Positions 36,550-45,433 of a DNA stretch of 64,000 nucleotides are shown piece after piece. The notes beneath the pieces are model-generated. The model saw nothing but the letters and a program-made list of their open reading frames with translations. It was not told the origin of the DNA and ran no database searches. This DNA is from an uncultured Coriobacteriaceae bacterium (GTDB lineage: Bacteria; Actinomycetota; Coriobacteriia; Coriobacteriales; Coriobacteriaceae): assembly GCA_949298635.1 (NCBI GenBank), contig CASFXG010000001.1, positions 29,979 through 93,978 on the forward strand, given 5' to 3'. A program made the translations under genes and the position numbers. Numbering within the stretch: position 1 is the stretch's first letter; the number at the start of each line of letters is the position of its first letter.

Positions 36550-37839
36550 CTAGCACACAACGCCGTCTGCAAGCGTACGAACGCCGTCCACGAAGACGTC
36601 GGTCGCGCGACCGGTGAGCTCCATGCCCTCGAACGCGCAGTTGTCCGCCTTGGATTCATAGCCCTCGGCACCGACCGTCCAGGTAGCAGCCGGATCGAAA
36701 ACCGTGATGTCGGCAACGGAGCCAGGGGTGATGGAGGCAGCCTCGACGCCGAGAATGCGGCGCGGGGCAACGCTCATGAGCTCGACCATGCGGCCGTAGT
36801 CAATCGTGCCGGCAGCGACGAGCTTCGTGAGCACGAGCGAAAGGGCGCACTCGATGCCCGTGGTGCCAAACGGCGCGAGCTCGAACTCACGCGACTTCTC
36901 CCATGCAGCATGCGGAGCATGGTCCGTGGCGATGGCGTCCACGGTACCATCGGCCACGCCGGCGATGAGCGCCTCAGCATCCGCGGCGGTGCGGAGCGGC
37001 GGGTTCATCTTGAGGCGCGTGTCGTATGTGCCGTCGAGCGCGTCCTCGGTGAGGAAGAGGTGGTGCGGCGTGGCCTCGCAGGTCACGGCAAGCCCCTCGG
37101 CCTTGGCGGCGCGCACGAGCTCGAGGCCGCGTGCAGTAGAGATGTGCTGGATGTGGAGCTTCGCACCGGTGAGTCGGGCAAGCGCGATGTCGCGGGCGAT
37201 CTGAATCTCCTCGCCCTCCGCAGGCCAGCCAAGCAGACCAAGGCGCGTGGAGACGACGCCCTCGTTCACCATGCCGTCGCCGACGAGGTCTTCATCCTGG
37301 CAGTGCGACAGGAACGTCTTGTCGAACATCTTCCCGTAGTCCATGCAGCGGCGCATCATACCCGCGCCCTGCACGCCGCGGCCGTCATCGGTGAAGGCGA
37401 CGGCACCGTGAGCGACCATGTCGCCCATCTCGGCGATGATCTCGCCCTTGAGTCCCTTCGAGCAGGCGCCCGCTGGGTACACGCGGCAGTGGCCCTCGCG
37501 CTCGGCGACAGACTTCACGTACTCGATGACCGTGCCGTTGTCCGTCACAGGGTCGGTGTTCGGCATGGAGCACACACCCGTAAAACCGCCCTTCGCGGCA
37601 GCACGGGTCTCACTCTCGATGGTGCCCTTGTGCTCGTAGCCAGGCTCGCGCAGGTGAACGTGCATATCAACGAGGCCGGGAACGAGCATCTTGCCGGAGA
37701 GGTCGACGACCTCGCAGCCATCGGCGGCAAGACCCTCGCCGACCTCGACGATGCGCTCGCCGTCGATCTTCACATCACGGATGCCGTCGATGCCGCACTG
37801 CGGGTCGACGACGTGGGCATTCTTAAGCAGAAAGGCCAT
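36550..37839 (-). CDS. pyrC: Dihydroorotase
   Basis: PyrC cyclises carbamoyl-aspartate to dihydroorotate. The 429-aa class I enzyme has the zinc motif DMHVHLREPG, the carboxylated-lysine region and ATDHAPH late in the sequence. It starts MAFLLKNAHVVDPQ; GGAGG lies seven bases before this ATG, and an in-frame TTG five codons earlier is rejected. It overlaps the end of pyrB by 17 bases. Confidence 0.96.
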   Translation of the reverse strand: MAFLLKNAHVVDPQCGIDGIRDVKIDGERIVEVGEGLAADGCEVVDLSGKMLVPGLVDMHVHLREPGYEHKGTIESETRAAAKGGFTGVCSMPNTDPVTDNGTVIEYVKSVAEREGHCRVYPAGACSKGLKGEIIAEMGDMVAHGAVAFTDDGRGVQGAGMMRRCMDYGKMFDKTFLSHCQDEDLVGDGMVNEGVVSTRLGLLGWPAEGEEIQIARDIALARLTGAKLHIQHISTARGLELVRAAKAEGLAVTCEATPHHLFLTEDALDGTYDTRLKMNPPLRTAADAEALIAGVADGTVDAIATDHAPHAAWEKSREFELAPFGTTGIECALSLVLTKLVAAGTIDYGRMVELMSVAPRRILGVEAASITPGSVADITVFDPAATWTVGAEGYESKADNCAFEGMELTGRATDVFVDGVRTLADGVVC

Positions 37840-38767
37840 TATCGGCACCTCCAAGCAACAGGTACAGAGCCGCCATGCGCACGCAGATGCCCGCGTACAC
37901 CTGGTCGAGGATCACAGAGCGCTCCGGATGGTCCGCCATGTAGGAGTCGAACTCGACGCCGCGGTTGATGGGACCGGGATGGCAGATGATCGCATCGGGC
38001 TTCATAAGGTGCTCGCGCGCCTTGGTGAGGCCGAAGAGCTGATGGTACTCGCGCAGGCTCGGGAAGGGCGCACCCTCCAGGCGCTCACGCTGGATGCGTA
38101 GCATGTAGACCACGTCGAGCTCGGGCAGGACGTCATCGAGGCAGTAGCTCACATGGTCGGCGCCGAGCACCTCGGGAGCAGCCGGGATAAGCGTGCCGGG
38201 AGCGACGACCGTGACCTCGGCACCCATGATCTTGAGCGCCGGGATGAGCGAGCCGCACACGCGCGAATGCGCGATGTCGCCCACGATGCCGACCTTCAGT
38301 CCCTCGAAGCTGCCCTTGCGCTCCCAGATGGAATAGAGGTCGAGCAGGGCCTGCGTGGGGTGGCCGTGCTTGCCGTCGCCGGCGTCGATGACGACGGCGG
38401 GGCTCGCCTGGCTCACGATGTAGGGCGCACCGGCATGCTTGTCGCGTACGACGATGCAGTCGATCTTGTACGCGTCGAGCGTCATGACGGTGTCGATGAG
38501 GCTTTCGCCCTTCACCGTGGAGGTGGAGGAACCGCCGAAGTTCAGGGTATCGGCCGAGAGGCGCTTCTCGGCGAGCTCGAAGGAGCTGCGCGTGCGCGTG
38601 GACGGCTCGTTGAACATGTTCACGACCGTCTTGCCCTTGAGCGTGGGCACCTTTTTGATCTGGCGCTCGTTGACCTGAGAGAACGCCTTGGCAGTGGTGA
38701 GGATCGTCATGAGCTCGGAATCGGAATACTCCGAGATATCGATCAGATGCTTATGATCATTGAACAT
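37823..38767 (-). CDS. pyrB: Aspartate carbamoyltransferase catalytic subunit
   Basis: PyrB condenses carbamoyl phosphate with aspartate. The 314-aa product has the carbamoyl-phosphate site STRTRSSFELAEKRL, the K84-type loop SSTSTVKGESLIDT, and a C-terminal aspartate-binding HPGPINRGVEF. No regulatory pyrI is present, as usual where PyrR controls the operon. It follows pyrR by three bases. Confidence 0.96.
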   Translation of the reverse strand: MFNDHKHLIDISEYSDSELMTILTTAKAFSQVNERQIKKVPTLKGKTVVNMFNEPSTRTRSSFELAEKRLSADTLNFGGSSTSTVKGESLIDTVMTLDAYKIDCIVVRDKHAGAPYIVSQASPAVVIDAGDGKHGHPTQALLDLYSIWERKGSFEGLKVGIVGDIAHSRVCGSLIPALKIMGAEVTVVAPGTLIPAAPEVLGADHVSYCLDDVLPELDVVYMLRIQRERLEGAPFPSLREYHQLFGLTKAREHLMKPDAIICHPGPINRGVEFDSYMADHPERSVILDQVYAGICVRMAALYLLLGGADNGLSA

Positions 38768-38770
38768 GGG

Positions 38771-39349
38771 CTACTCGCCTCCCAGCGGCGCGGAACCCAC
38801 ACGGGAGCCCGGCTCGACATCGAAGATTTCCACGGTGCTGCGACCGTCAACTTCCTTGAGGTACAGGCGGACGTTCTCCTCATGCGAGGAGGGCACGTTC
38901 TTGCCGACGAAATCGGGGCAGATGGGAAGCTCGCGATGACCGCGGTCCACAAGCACGGCAAGCTCGACGCGGCTCGGACGCCCCAGATCCATGATGGCAT
39001 CGAGTGCAGCGCGGATGGTGCGGCCCGTGTACAGGATATCGTCGACCAGCACGATGCGCTTGCCATCGACATCGAAGTCGATCCTGCTTGCGTGAACCTC
39101 CGGCGCGAACGTGGCGAAGTCGTCGCGGTAGAAGCTGATATCCAGGCTACCGAGCGGCAGACGCACCCCCTCGATCTCCTCGATCTTCTCGACGAGCTGC
39201 TTGGCAAGCAGGTCGCCGCGCGTCACGATACCCACAAGCGCGAGGTTCTCACAACCTTCGTTCCGCTCGAGGATCTCGTGCGCGATGCGCGTAATGGCGC
39301 GGTTGATGGCGGTCTCGTCCATGATGACCGCCTTAGGCTTCGTGCCCAT
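38771..39349 (-). CDS. pyrR: PyrR regulator / uracil phosphoribosyltransferase
   Basis: PyrR binds pyr leader RNA in the presence of UMP to favour termination and also has uracil phosphoribosyltransferase activity. The 192-aa product starts MGTKPKAVIMDETAINRAITRIAHEI. It has the PRPP loop in KRIVLVDDILYTGRTIRAALDAI and RGDLLA earlier. It heads the pyrR-pyrB-pyrC transcript behind an attenuator leader. The ATG has GAGGAGGGAG upstream. Confidence 0.96.
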   Translation of the reverse strand: MGTKPKAVIMDETAINRAITRIAHEILERNEGCENLALVGIVTRGDLLAKQLVEKIEEIEGVRLPLGSLDISFYRDDFATFAPEVHASRIDFDVDGKRIVLVDDILYTGRTIRAALDAIMDLGRPSRVELAVLVDRGHRELPICPDFVGKNVPSSHEENVRLYLKEVDGRSTVEIFDVEPGSRVGSAPLGGE

Positions 39350-39404
39350 CGCACTCCCTCCTCTTATCGATGCCTCCGGGCGCATCACGCCCGACCGAGG
39401 CAAC

Positions 39405-39440
39405 AAAAAAGATGCCCGACCGCCGCGCGGCACGGACACC
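39405..39440 (-). terminator. Attenuator terminator in the pyr leader
   Basis: On the minus strand GGTGTCCG pairs with CGGGCATC (one T·G and one G·T), extended by GCCG/CGGC, and is followed directly by TTTTTT (A-run 39405-39410). It lies 56 bases before the pyrR start, inside the leader, as expected for a PyrR-controlled terminator. Confidence 0.8.
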
Positions 39441-39551
39441 CCGAAGAAGGCACCGGTCGCTTGCAGCGCTTTTGGTATTCCGCAACCAACCGGAACGTAT
39501 GTCTTTCCTTGCGGGTATCTCGTACCACGTTTAAAGGTCGTGCCTAGTGTA
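39441..39551 (-). promoter_or_regulatory. pyr promoter and PyrR-binding leader (candidate)
   Basis: An extended -10 TGCTACACT ends at 39546. The transcribed leader then contains GGTACGAGATACC (39514-39526), a GGTA/TACC stem with a CGAGA loop, followed by CGCAAGG. This resembles PyrR anti-antiterminator loops (stem, GAGA-type loop, AAGG). It precedes the attenuator terminator. The match is by eye. Confidence 0.55.
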
Positions 39552-39728
39552 GCATGCGCCCGGGCATTCGCGTGCGTGGTTCCCGCCAACGGTATCATGC
39601 GCATAGAAATCCTCGGAGACTGCATATTTACTCGTGAAGCGGGATTGATGGCGCGAAATGAGCAACACGCTTCGTTGTATCGACCGATGCGCCGCGTCCA
39701 TGTTCTAAGACTTTTTTTCAAATAGTTC

Positions 39729-39756
39729 TTGCCAACGCGCGCGACTTTTGTATACT
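39729..39756 (+). promoter_or_regulatory. tRNA-Asn promoter
   Basis: TTGCCA (39729-39734) and TATACT (39751-39756) with a 16-base spacer, 26 bases before the tRNA. Near-consensus sigma-A promoter on the plus strand. Confidence 0.75.
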
Positions 39757-39782
39757 AAGTTCTGTTGCTCACGAGCAGCCAT

Positions 39783-39857
39783 TCCTCGGTAGCTCAATGG
39801 TAGAGCACGCGGCTGTTAACCGCGCTGTTGTAGGTTCGAGTCCTACCCGGGGAGCCA
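39783..39857 (+). tRNA. tRNA-Asn (anticodon GTT)
   Basis: A 75-nt tRNA with the CCA tail encoded. The acceptor TCCTCGG pairs with CCGGGGA, the D-arm is AGCTCAATGGTAGAGC, the anticodon arm GCGGCTGTTAACCGC carries GTT, and the T-arm is TAGGTTCGAGTCCTA. It is the only plus-strand gene in the window and has its own promoter and terminator. No duplicated 3' end typical of an integration site is seen nearby. Confidence 0.97.
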
Positions 39858-39865
39858 TTGTTTAT

Positions 39866-39899
39866 AAAGACCCTGTCAGTCCCCCTGGCAGGGTCTTTT
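39866..39899 (+). terminator. Terminator after tRNA-Asn
   Basis: AAAGACCCTGTCA pairs with TGGCAGGGTCTTT (13 pairs, one T·G, 7-nt loop), followed by T on the plus strand. On the minus strand the stem also ends in TTT. It lies 8 bases after the tRNA. Confidence 0.85.
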
Positions 39900-39969
39900 G
39901 CTTTGCATGCCCTGTGATCTTGTTGCGCAGCCCTTATGTATCGAACAGCCTCTATCGCTCATGTTGGCC

Positions 39970-41163
39970 TCAATGATGGCGCTCATGAAACAAAGCCGCC
40001 AAAAGATCCCCACGCGCTTTCAAGAATCTCTCGGATTTTCTCTGCATCGCTGCGCCCAACGCACTGGTCAATCGTTCAAGCTTGAGATCGAGCATGGCTT
40101 CATTCGACATCTGTTCATAGGTGATGTTAATTACGGTATATCCCATGGCCTCCAGTGCTCCCTCCCTTCCCGATTCGATTTTGAACCCGGAACTGTCGGC
40201 ATGGAATTCAAAGCCGTTGACTTCAAGAATGACCTTTTTATCCGGCCAGACGAAATCCCCTACGCAAGACTTCATATGTGCCACCTTTGCCGCCTGCACA
40301 CTAAAGGCGATCCTTCGATTCAGCTCGGGCGAAGGCAGGCTTTCTCCCCCGTAACGCGGAGGCAAGCATGCGATCATACACATCTTCGCTTCCAATGGAG
40401 AGCCAGATCCAGGGCGCACAAATCGAGCAGCTTTACGCGCAGGGCCGATACCGTGAAGTCCTCCGAGCTCCGATAGCGCTTTTTGCAATGATTCGCAGCT
40501 AACGAGGGGCGGACGCTTACACATGCCTGAATACTCGCCGCTTCTTCCGATACACGGCGTCCAAGATCGGGAATCGCGAGAAACGTCAACGGCATCGTAG
40601 TGAAACGCAACCTTTTCTCCAAAGTCATCATAGTAGGCATTGACCGCGCGGTTTGTGTGATTGACGCCATCCTCGCCCTCCGGCGATTCGACGAAAAATT
40701 CCTCTGCGGCAAGCTTTGCACGAATAGTGGGATTAAAGATGCTGAAAAGACCCGTAAGCTCGTACAGAAGCTCAATTTCCCGGTAAAGCCCTCTTGTGCA
40801 TGCGACCTGTATTGCTGCCACTTCCGGCATGACGATCTGAATACCCTCTCCTATATCAATGAGGTACTTCTGAGGTATTGGCCGGTACATGCGATGAGCA
40901 CACACCATCGAGTTTCGCGGCTCTGAAGCACGTTGCGACACAAGTACTTGCACTGGCAGCTGAATACCTTTCAAGTCTGAAAACAACCTATTGCCGATAA
41001 GACGAACAGGCTCGCAAGCGTTTTTTCGTTGATGCATAACACGTAGATGCTGCTCGTAAACTGGTTTGTTATAGCCGAGCATCATGTCTGGCGTTAAGGG
41101 AGCTGACTTGATAGCCGGCGGCGTTCTCCACCAATCAAGCGCGGACTGACCGAAGATGATCAT
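39970..41163 (-). CDS. Orphan AbiEi/DUF559-like protein with nuclease-type C-terminus
   Basis: The 397-aa product starts MIIFGQSALDWWRTPP, with GGGAGG before the ATG. Its middle resembles AbiEi-type proteins (LPVQVLVSQRASEPRNSMVCAHRMYRPIP, then GIQIVMPEVAAIQVACTRG). Its last third follows the DUF559/Vsr-like PD-(D/E)XK layout: SPLEAK, then GDFVWPDKKVILEVNGFEFH (Asp and Glu in the expected places, Asn where Asp or Lys is common), then ALEAMGYTVINITYEQM. This is by pattern only. AbiEi proteins are usually antitoxins to AbiEii nucleotidyltransferases, but no partner gene is adjacent. Base composition is visibly lower in GC than its neighbours, and the gene sits beside a tRNA, which suggests acquisition by transfer. 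Confidence 0.7.
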   Translation of the reverse strand: MIIFGQSALDWWRTPPAIKSAPLTPDMMLGYNKPVYEQHLRVMHQRKNACEPVRLIGNRLFSDLKGIQLPVQVLVSQRASEPRNSMVCAHRMYRPIPQKYLIDIGEGIQIVMPEVAAIQVACTRGLYREIELLYELTGLFSIFNPTIRAKLAAEEFFVESPEGEDGVNHTNRAVNAYYDDFGEKVAFHYDAVDVSRDSRSWTPCIGRSGEYSGMCKRPPLVSCESLQKALSELGGLHGIGPARKAARFVRPGSGSPLEAKMCMIACLPPRYGGESLPSPELNRRIAFSVQAAKVAHMKSCVGDFVWPDKKVILEVNGFEFHADSSGFKIESGREGALEAMGYTVINITYEQMSNEAMLDLKLERLTSALGAAMQRKSERFLKARGDLLAALFHERHH

Positions 41164-41841
41164 GAAGCCTCCCCACATCGAAAGATGGTCGAAGCTTCTC
41201 ATGGCGTCCTGAAATAAAACCCGCGCAGTTCTGACATAAACCTTGCTGAAATCTTTGCTCAATCTTGCACATTTAGAATATGGCCTGTTCGAGACCGCAT
41301 CGATTGGGCTTCGTTTCGACACCAGTCCAATACCACTGCGCCAAAACCTCACCTATTCTTCAGGTGCTCGCTCCAACCGGCAAGCACAATGTGCACACAG
41401 CCCGATACCAACGGTAGTCGCATCTCGGCGCGAATGGCGAATGATGACCCAGCGGTTCGCCTTGGCGACAAGGAAGAACGGTGCCCGACGGTGCAGCCAA
41501 AAGGTAACGACATTTGGCGAGCCAACGCTATGCCTGGCAACATAGCGAGTGTCGGATCAATGCCACGTCCTGGTAGCAAAACACATTCGAAAATGCAGAA
41601 TCACCTAGCTTTATCAGGTGTTCTAACCGCAAAAGTAGATATAAACCGGGTTTGAATCGCATTTTGAACTTCGATGCCAGGTGAAATGCCAAATAGACGA
41701 AACACCTGGTTTTCAGGAGCAGGGACATACCAAATCCTCATTTAAACGGAGTTTAATCTGAGGTTTGACCCATAAACGTAGGTGAAACGCCATTTAGATA
41801 GCTTCAGAAATGGAGGATAGGCACAGAATGGTGCCAACATA
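41164..41841. other. Gene-free lower-GC region with small inverted repeats
   Basis: No reading frame here looks like a protein. On the minus strand TTGAGC and TTTATG about 16 bases apart may be the promoter of the downstream AbiEi-like gene. Bases 41600-41800 contain several small repeats: CACCT/AGGTG, CCAGGTG/CACCTGG (41678-41709), an imperfect CCTCATTTAAAC hairpin (about 41735-41764), and a partly conserved direct repeat AGGTGAAAYGCCA. It could be the debris of a mobile element. Confidence 0.5.
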
Positions 41842-41842
41842 A

Positions 41843-41873
41843 ACGACCCGGATTCTTATCGAATCCGGGTCGT
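41843..41873 (-). terminator. Terminator after rpoD
   Basis: ACGACCCGGATTC pairs perfectly with GAATCCGGGTCGT (13 bp, 5-nt loop). On the minus strand TTTATGTT follows. It lies 14 bases past the rpoD stop. Confidence 0.85.
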
Positions 41874-41887
41874 CTGCATAAGAAGCG

Positions 41888-43246
41888 TTAGATCTCGATG
41901 TAGTCCTTTAGCTTGCTCGAGCGGCTGGGATGGCGGAGCTTCGCAAGCGTCTTGCTCTCAATCTGGCGGATGCGCTCGCGAGTCACGCCGAACACGCGGC
42001 CGACCTCCTCAAGCGTGCGCGGGTTGCCGTCGACGAGACCGAACCGGAGCTCGATGACCTTGCGCTCACGATCGGCGAGCGAGTCGAGCACCTGCGAGAG
42101 CTGTTCCTGCAGCATGGAGAAGCTCGCAGCATCGGGCGGGACGACCGCCTGCGAATCCTCGATGAAGTCGCCGAGCTGGGAATCCTCTTCCTCGCCGATA
42201 GGCGTCTCGAGCGAGACCGGCTCCTGGGAAATCTTCTGGATCTCGCGCACGCGGTCTGCGCTGATACCCATCTCCTCGCCGATCTCCTCGGGAGTTGGGT
42301 CGCGACCAAGATCCTGCAGCAACTGGCGCTGGACGCGCACGAGCTTGTTGATCGTCTCGACCATGTGCACCGGGATGCGGATGGTGCGCGCTTGATCGGC
42401 GATCGCGCGCGTGATCGCCTGGCGAATCCACCACGTCGCATACGTGGAGAATTTGAAGCCCTTCTCGTAGTCGAACTTCTCGACAGCACGGATAAGGCCG
42501 AGGTTACCCTCTTGGATGAGGTCGAGGAAGAGCATGCCGCGTCCCACATAGCGTTTCGCGATGGAGACGACGAGACGGAGGTTCGCGCTGATGAGCGCCT
42601 GTTTCGCCTCAAGACCCACCTGCTCGACGCGAGAGAGGCGGCGCATCTCGGCGCGCGTGAGCGAAAGCTCGCCACGGTCCGCGGCCTCGAGCTTATCCGT
42701 TGCGTCGAGACCAGCCTCGATCTTCATGGCAAGATCGACCTCGTCTGCAGCGGTGAGCAAGTCGACCTTACCGATCTCCTTGAGGTACATGCGGACGGGG
42801 TCGCCCGTGAGCATGACGGTGGAGGCGTCGATGCCGCGCACGCGCGAACGGGAGCGCGAGGTGCGTGCCCGTGATTTCTTCTTGCGTGCAGAGCCCATCT
42901 CGGACTCGGCGATCTTAGCGACCTTGATGTCGTGATCCTCGATGCTCTCGTCATCCAGATCGTCATCGAGATCGTCGACGCCGAGCGCGTTCTCATCGTC
43001 AGCGTCCGAGACGTCATCGACATCCATGGGAAGGTCGTCGTCGGCGTCAACCTGCGAGGTCACCTCGATGCCGCGATCTCGAAGCGAGGTATAGATAGAA
43101 CTAAGCTGTGCATCGTCTACATCGACGTCTTTGAGGACGACCTGGATCTCGTCCTCGGAAACAGACCCGGACACCGAGCCCCTATCGACTAACGTGTTGA
43201 CGTACGTCTCGAGCTCGATACCTGCATGCTCGGTCTTTTTCGGCAC
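41888..43246 (-). CDS. rpoD: Principal RNA polymerase sigma factor
   Basis: This is the housekeeping sigma-70 (SigA/HrdB type), which directs promoter recognition. The 452-aa product has an acidic N-terminal region with region 1.1-like sequence and a lysine/arginine patch ([15 protein letters not shown]). Region 1.2 is [17 protein letters not shown], and regions 2.1-2.4 include [37 protein letters not shown]. Region 3 follows, then the region 4 helix-turn-helix [21 protein letters not shown]. It follows dnaG in the conserved dnaG-rpoD order, 156 bases apart. Confidence 0.97.
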   Translation of the reverse strand: MPKKTEHAGIELETYVNTLVDRGSVSGSVSEDEIQVVLKDVDVDDAQLSSIYTSLRDRGIEVTSQVDADDDLPMDVDDVSDADDENALGVDDLDDDLDDESIEDHDIKVAKIAESEMGSARKKKSRARTSRSRSRVRGIDASTVMLTGDPVRMYLKEIGKVDLLTAADEVDLAMKIEAGLDATDKLEAADRGELSLTRAEMRRLSRVEQVGLEAKQALISANLRLVVSIAKRYVGRGMLFLDLIQEGNLGLIRAVEKFDYEKGFKFSTYATWWIRQAITRAIADQARTIRIPVHMVETINKLVRVQRQLLQDLGRDPTPEEIGEEMGISADRVREIQKISQEPVSLETPIGEEEDSQLGDFIEDSQAVVPPDAASFSMLQEQLSQVLDSLADRERKVIELRFGLVDGNPRTLEEVGRVFGVTRERIRQIESKTLAKLRHPSRSSKLKDYIEI

Positions 43247-43402
43247 AGAAGCTCCCTTCCTTAGTCCACGGGACTCATTACTTTAACACAGGTCACTATA
43301 CCCAATACGTGGGAATATGAAGCATCAGAATATATTTCCGGCACGACGTTCCCAAGCGTGCTCTCCGACGGTCAAGCACCAGGTCTACCTCAGTATTCGC
43401 AG

Positions 43403-45433
43403 CTATTCGGTAACGAAGGGATCCGCGATGCCGCCGACGGCCTGCTGCAGTTCGCGCTGGCGGGCAGCGAACTGCGTCGCCTGGATGGTGAGGGCACGGC
43501 GTTCGTCATGGCTAAGCGTACGGTCTTGCCGAAGCCGCGCCTGCACGGAACGAAGACGACGTTGCACGGTATAGAGTTCAAGCGTGTTAATGAGAAACTC
43601 GATATTCGCCTTCGCGGAATGCTTGCTCGTGGAGGAGATGAGTCCGCTCGACACAAGCTGGGGAGCCTCGGGGCACACGGCGAGCACGGCGGCCATGGCA
43701 TCGGAAGCGCTCGTCCCCTCGGGTGTGGCGAGCACGGCCCACGCGATGGATTCATGCCGAGGATCGACCCAATCGATCTCGGTGATGCGCTCGGCGAACG
43801 GCCGGAACGAATCGGGCGCGCTCGTGAGCATCGTGAGGAGTTCCCGCTCGCAGGCAAGGGCGCGCCGCTCGAGGTCGCTCAGCACCATGGGCGCCGCAGG
43901 TAAGGCAGCGCCTGCTCCCCCGTCGGCGCGCTCGGGCTGCACACCCCCCGCACCGGCGACATCGTAGCCGTATGCGTCATCGGGGACGTAATCGTACGGC
44001 ACATCGCCGATGGCGGGATCGACGGGAGCGCTCGCAGATACACCCCTAGAATCAGTCCGACCCGAGGCGCCGCGTGCACCGGGCTTGCCTGCACTCCGTG
44101 ACGCGGCCTCACGCATCTGCTCCCTACGGCGCGCGTTTGCCTCCTCGCCGGCAACGGTACGGAACACGCGCTGCGCGGCGCTGCGCACGGTATCGACATC
44201 GATCTGCAGCCTGTCGGCGATTTGCATGTAGTACGAATCCACCAGGTAGCTCGAGCGGAGTGGATAGATGAGGCGGCACGCATCGTCGAGCGCGGCAGCG
44301 CGACCGCCCGGCGTAGAGATGTCGCTGCGCGCCTCGAGCTTGCGGAACACGAAGTCCATGAGTGGCTCTGCGGAACCAAGCAACTTGCGCAACGCGTCTC
44401 CGCCGTTCGCGGTGATGTACTCCATGGGATCCATGCCGTCGGGCAGCACCACGCAGCGCAGGTCGACCGTGCTCTGCTCGATGAACTGAATCGCGCGTTC
44501 AGCAGCCTTCTGCCCGGCGGCGTCGCCATCAAACAGGTAGACGATCTGCTTCGCGAACCGCGAAAGCGTCTTCACATGGTGCTCGGTAAGCGCCGTGCCG
44601 AGCGTGGCGACCACGTTGCCGATTCCCGCCTCATGGCAGGCAATGGCGTCAGTATAGCCTTCGACCACCACCGCCTGCGCCGCGGCGACGATATGCTCCT
44701 TCGCCCAGTTGAACGCGTAGAGGTTCCGCTTCTTGTGAAAAACGCTCGTCTCGGCGGTGTTGAGGTACTTCGGCTGACCATCGCCCATGATGCGTCCGCC
44801 AAACGCGATGCACGCGCCGCGCTCATCGAAGATGGGGAACATCACGCGCTCGTAGAACCGGTCGGCAAGGTTGCCACGGTCGCGCCGAATGGCAACGTTC
44901 GCGTCGATCATCTCCTGGGCAGTAAACCCCTTCGAAGACAGATGCGCGACGAGCGCTCCCCTGCCCGGCGCGTACCCAAGCCGGTACTTGCGGCACACAT
45001 CGGAGCCCATCGAGCGCGAGGAGAAATAGGTACGAGGACGGTCGTCGCGGCCGCGCATGAGCTGCAAATGGTAGAAGTTCGAAGTCTCCTCGCACACGTC
45101 GATGATGCGGGAGCGCTTGGTGCCACGACGGACACCGGCATTCGAATCCTCGATCTCGATACCTGCCCGGTCTGCGAGATACCGGATCGCCTCCGGAAAC
45201 GAGAGGTTCTCACGCTTCATGATGTAACTGAAGCAGTCGCCGCCCTCACCGCAGCCGAAACAATGCCATACCTGGGTCGCCGGAATCACATGGAACGACG
45301 GCGTCTTCTCACCATGGAAGGGACAGCATCCCCACAGGTCCTGTCCGCGGGGTTTCAGCGGGACGGTCTCCTGTACGAGCGCCACGAGGTCGGTCGCCGC
45401 GCGCACGCGGTTCTTGTCCTCCTCAGAGATCAT
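43403..45433 (-). CDS. dnaG: DNA primase
   Basis: DnaG synthesises RNA primers at the replication fork. The 676-aa product has the CHC2 zinc finger (CCPFHGEKTPSFHVIPATQVWHCFGCGEGG), the RNA polymerase core with its TOPRIM motifs (VVEGYTDAIACHEAG and YLFDGDAAGQKAAERA), and a C-terminal helicase-interaction region. A proline/alanine-rich linker (about 450-520) precedes the C-terminus. Its start overlaps the ribF stop by 11 bases. Confidence 0.95.
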   Translation of the reverse strand: MISEEDKNRVRAATDLVALVQETVPLKPRGQDLWGCCPFHGEKTPSFHVIPATQVWHCFGCGEGGDCFSYIMKRENLSFPEAIRYLADRAGIEIEDSNAGVRRGTKRSRIIDVCEETSNFYHLQLMRGRDDRPRTYFSSRSMGSDVCRKYRLGYAPGRGALVAHLSSKGFTAQEMIDANVAIRRDRGNLADRFYERVMFPIFDERGACIAFGGRIMGDGQPKYLNTAETSVFHKKRNLYAFNWAKEHIVAAAQAVVVEGYTDAIACHEAGIGNVVATLGTALTEHHVKTLSRFAKQIVYLFDGDAAGQKAAERAIQFIEQSTVDLRCVVLPDGMDPMEYITANGGDALRKLLGSAEPLMDFVFRKLEARSDISTPGGRAAALDDACRLIYPLRSSYLVDSYYMQIADRLQIDVDTVRSAAQRVFRTVAGEEANARRREQMREAASRSAGKPGARGASGRTDSRGVSASAPVDPAIGDVPYDYVPDDAYGYDVAGAGGVQPERADGGAGAALPAAPMVLSDLERRALACERELLTMLTSAPDSFRPFAERITEIDWVDPRHESIAWAVLATPEGTSASDAMAAVLAVCPEAPQLVSSGLISSTSKHSAKANIEFLINTLELYTVQRRLRSVQARLRQDRTLSHDERRALTIQATQFAARQRELQQAVGGIADPFVTE

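Noticed and set aside
39783..39969. Integration (att) site at the tRNA-Asn 3' end
   Set aside because: No second copy of the tRNA 3' sequence was found in the flanking 2 kb and no integrase gene is present.
41243..41545. Possible small plus-strand gene upstream of the AbiEi-like gene
   Set aside because: No ribosome site, irregular composition, and it overlaps the likely promoter of the minus-strand gene.
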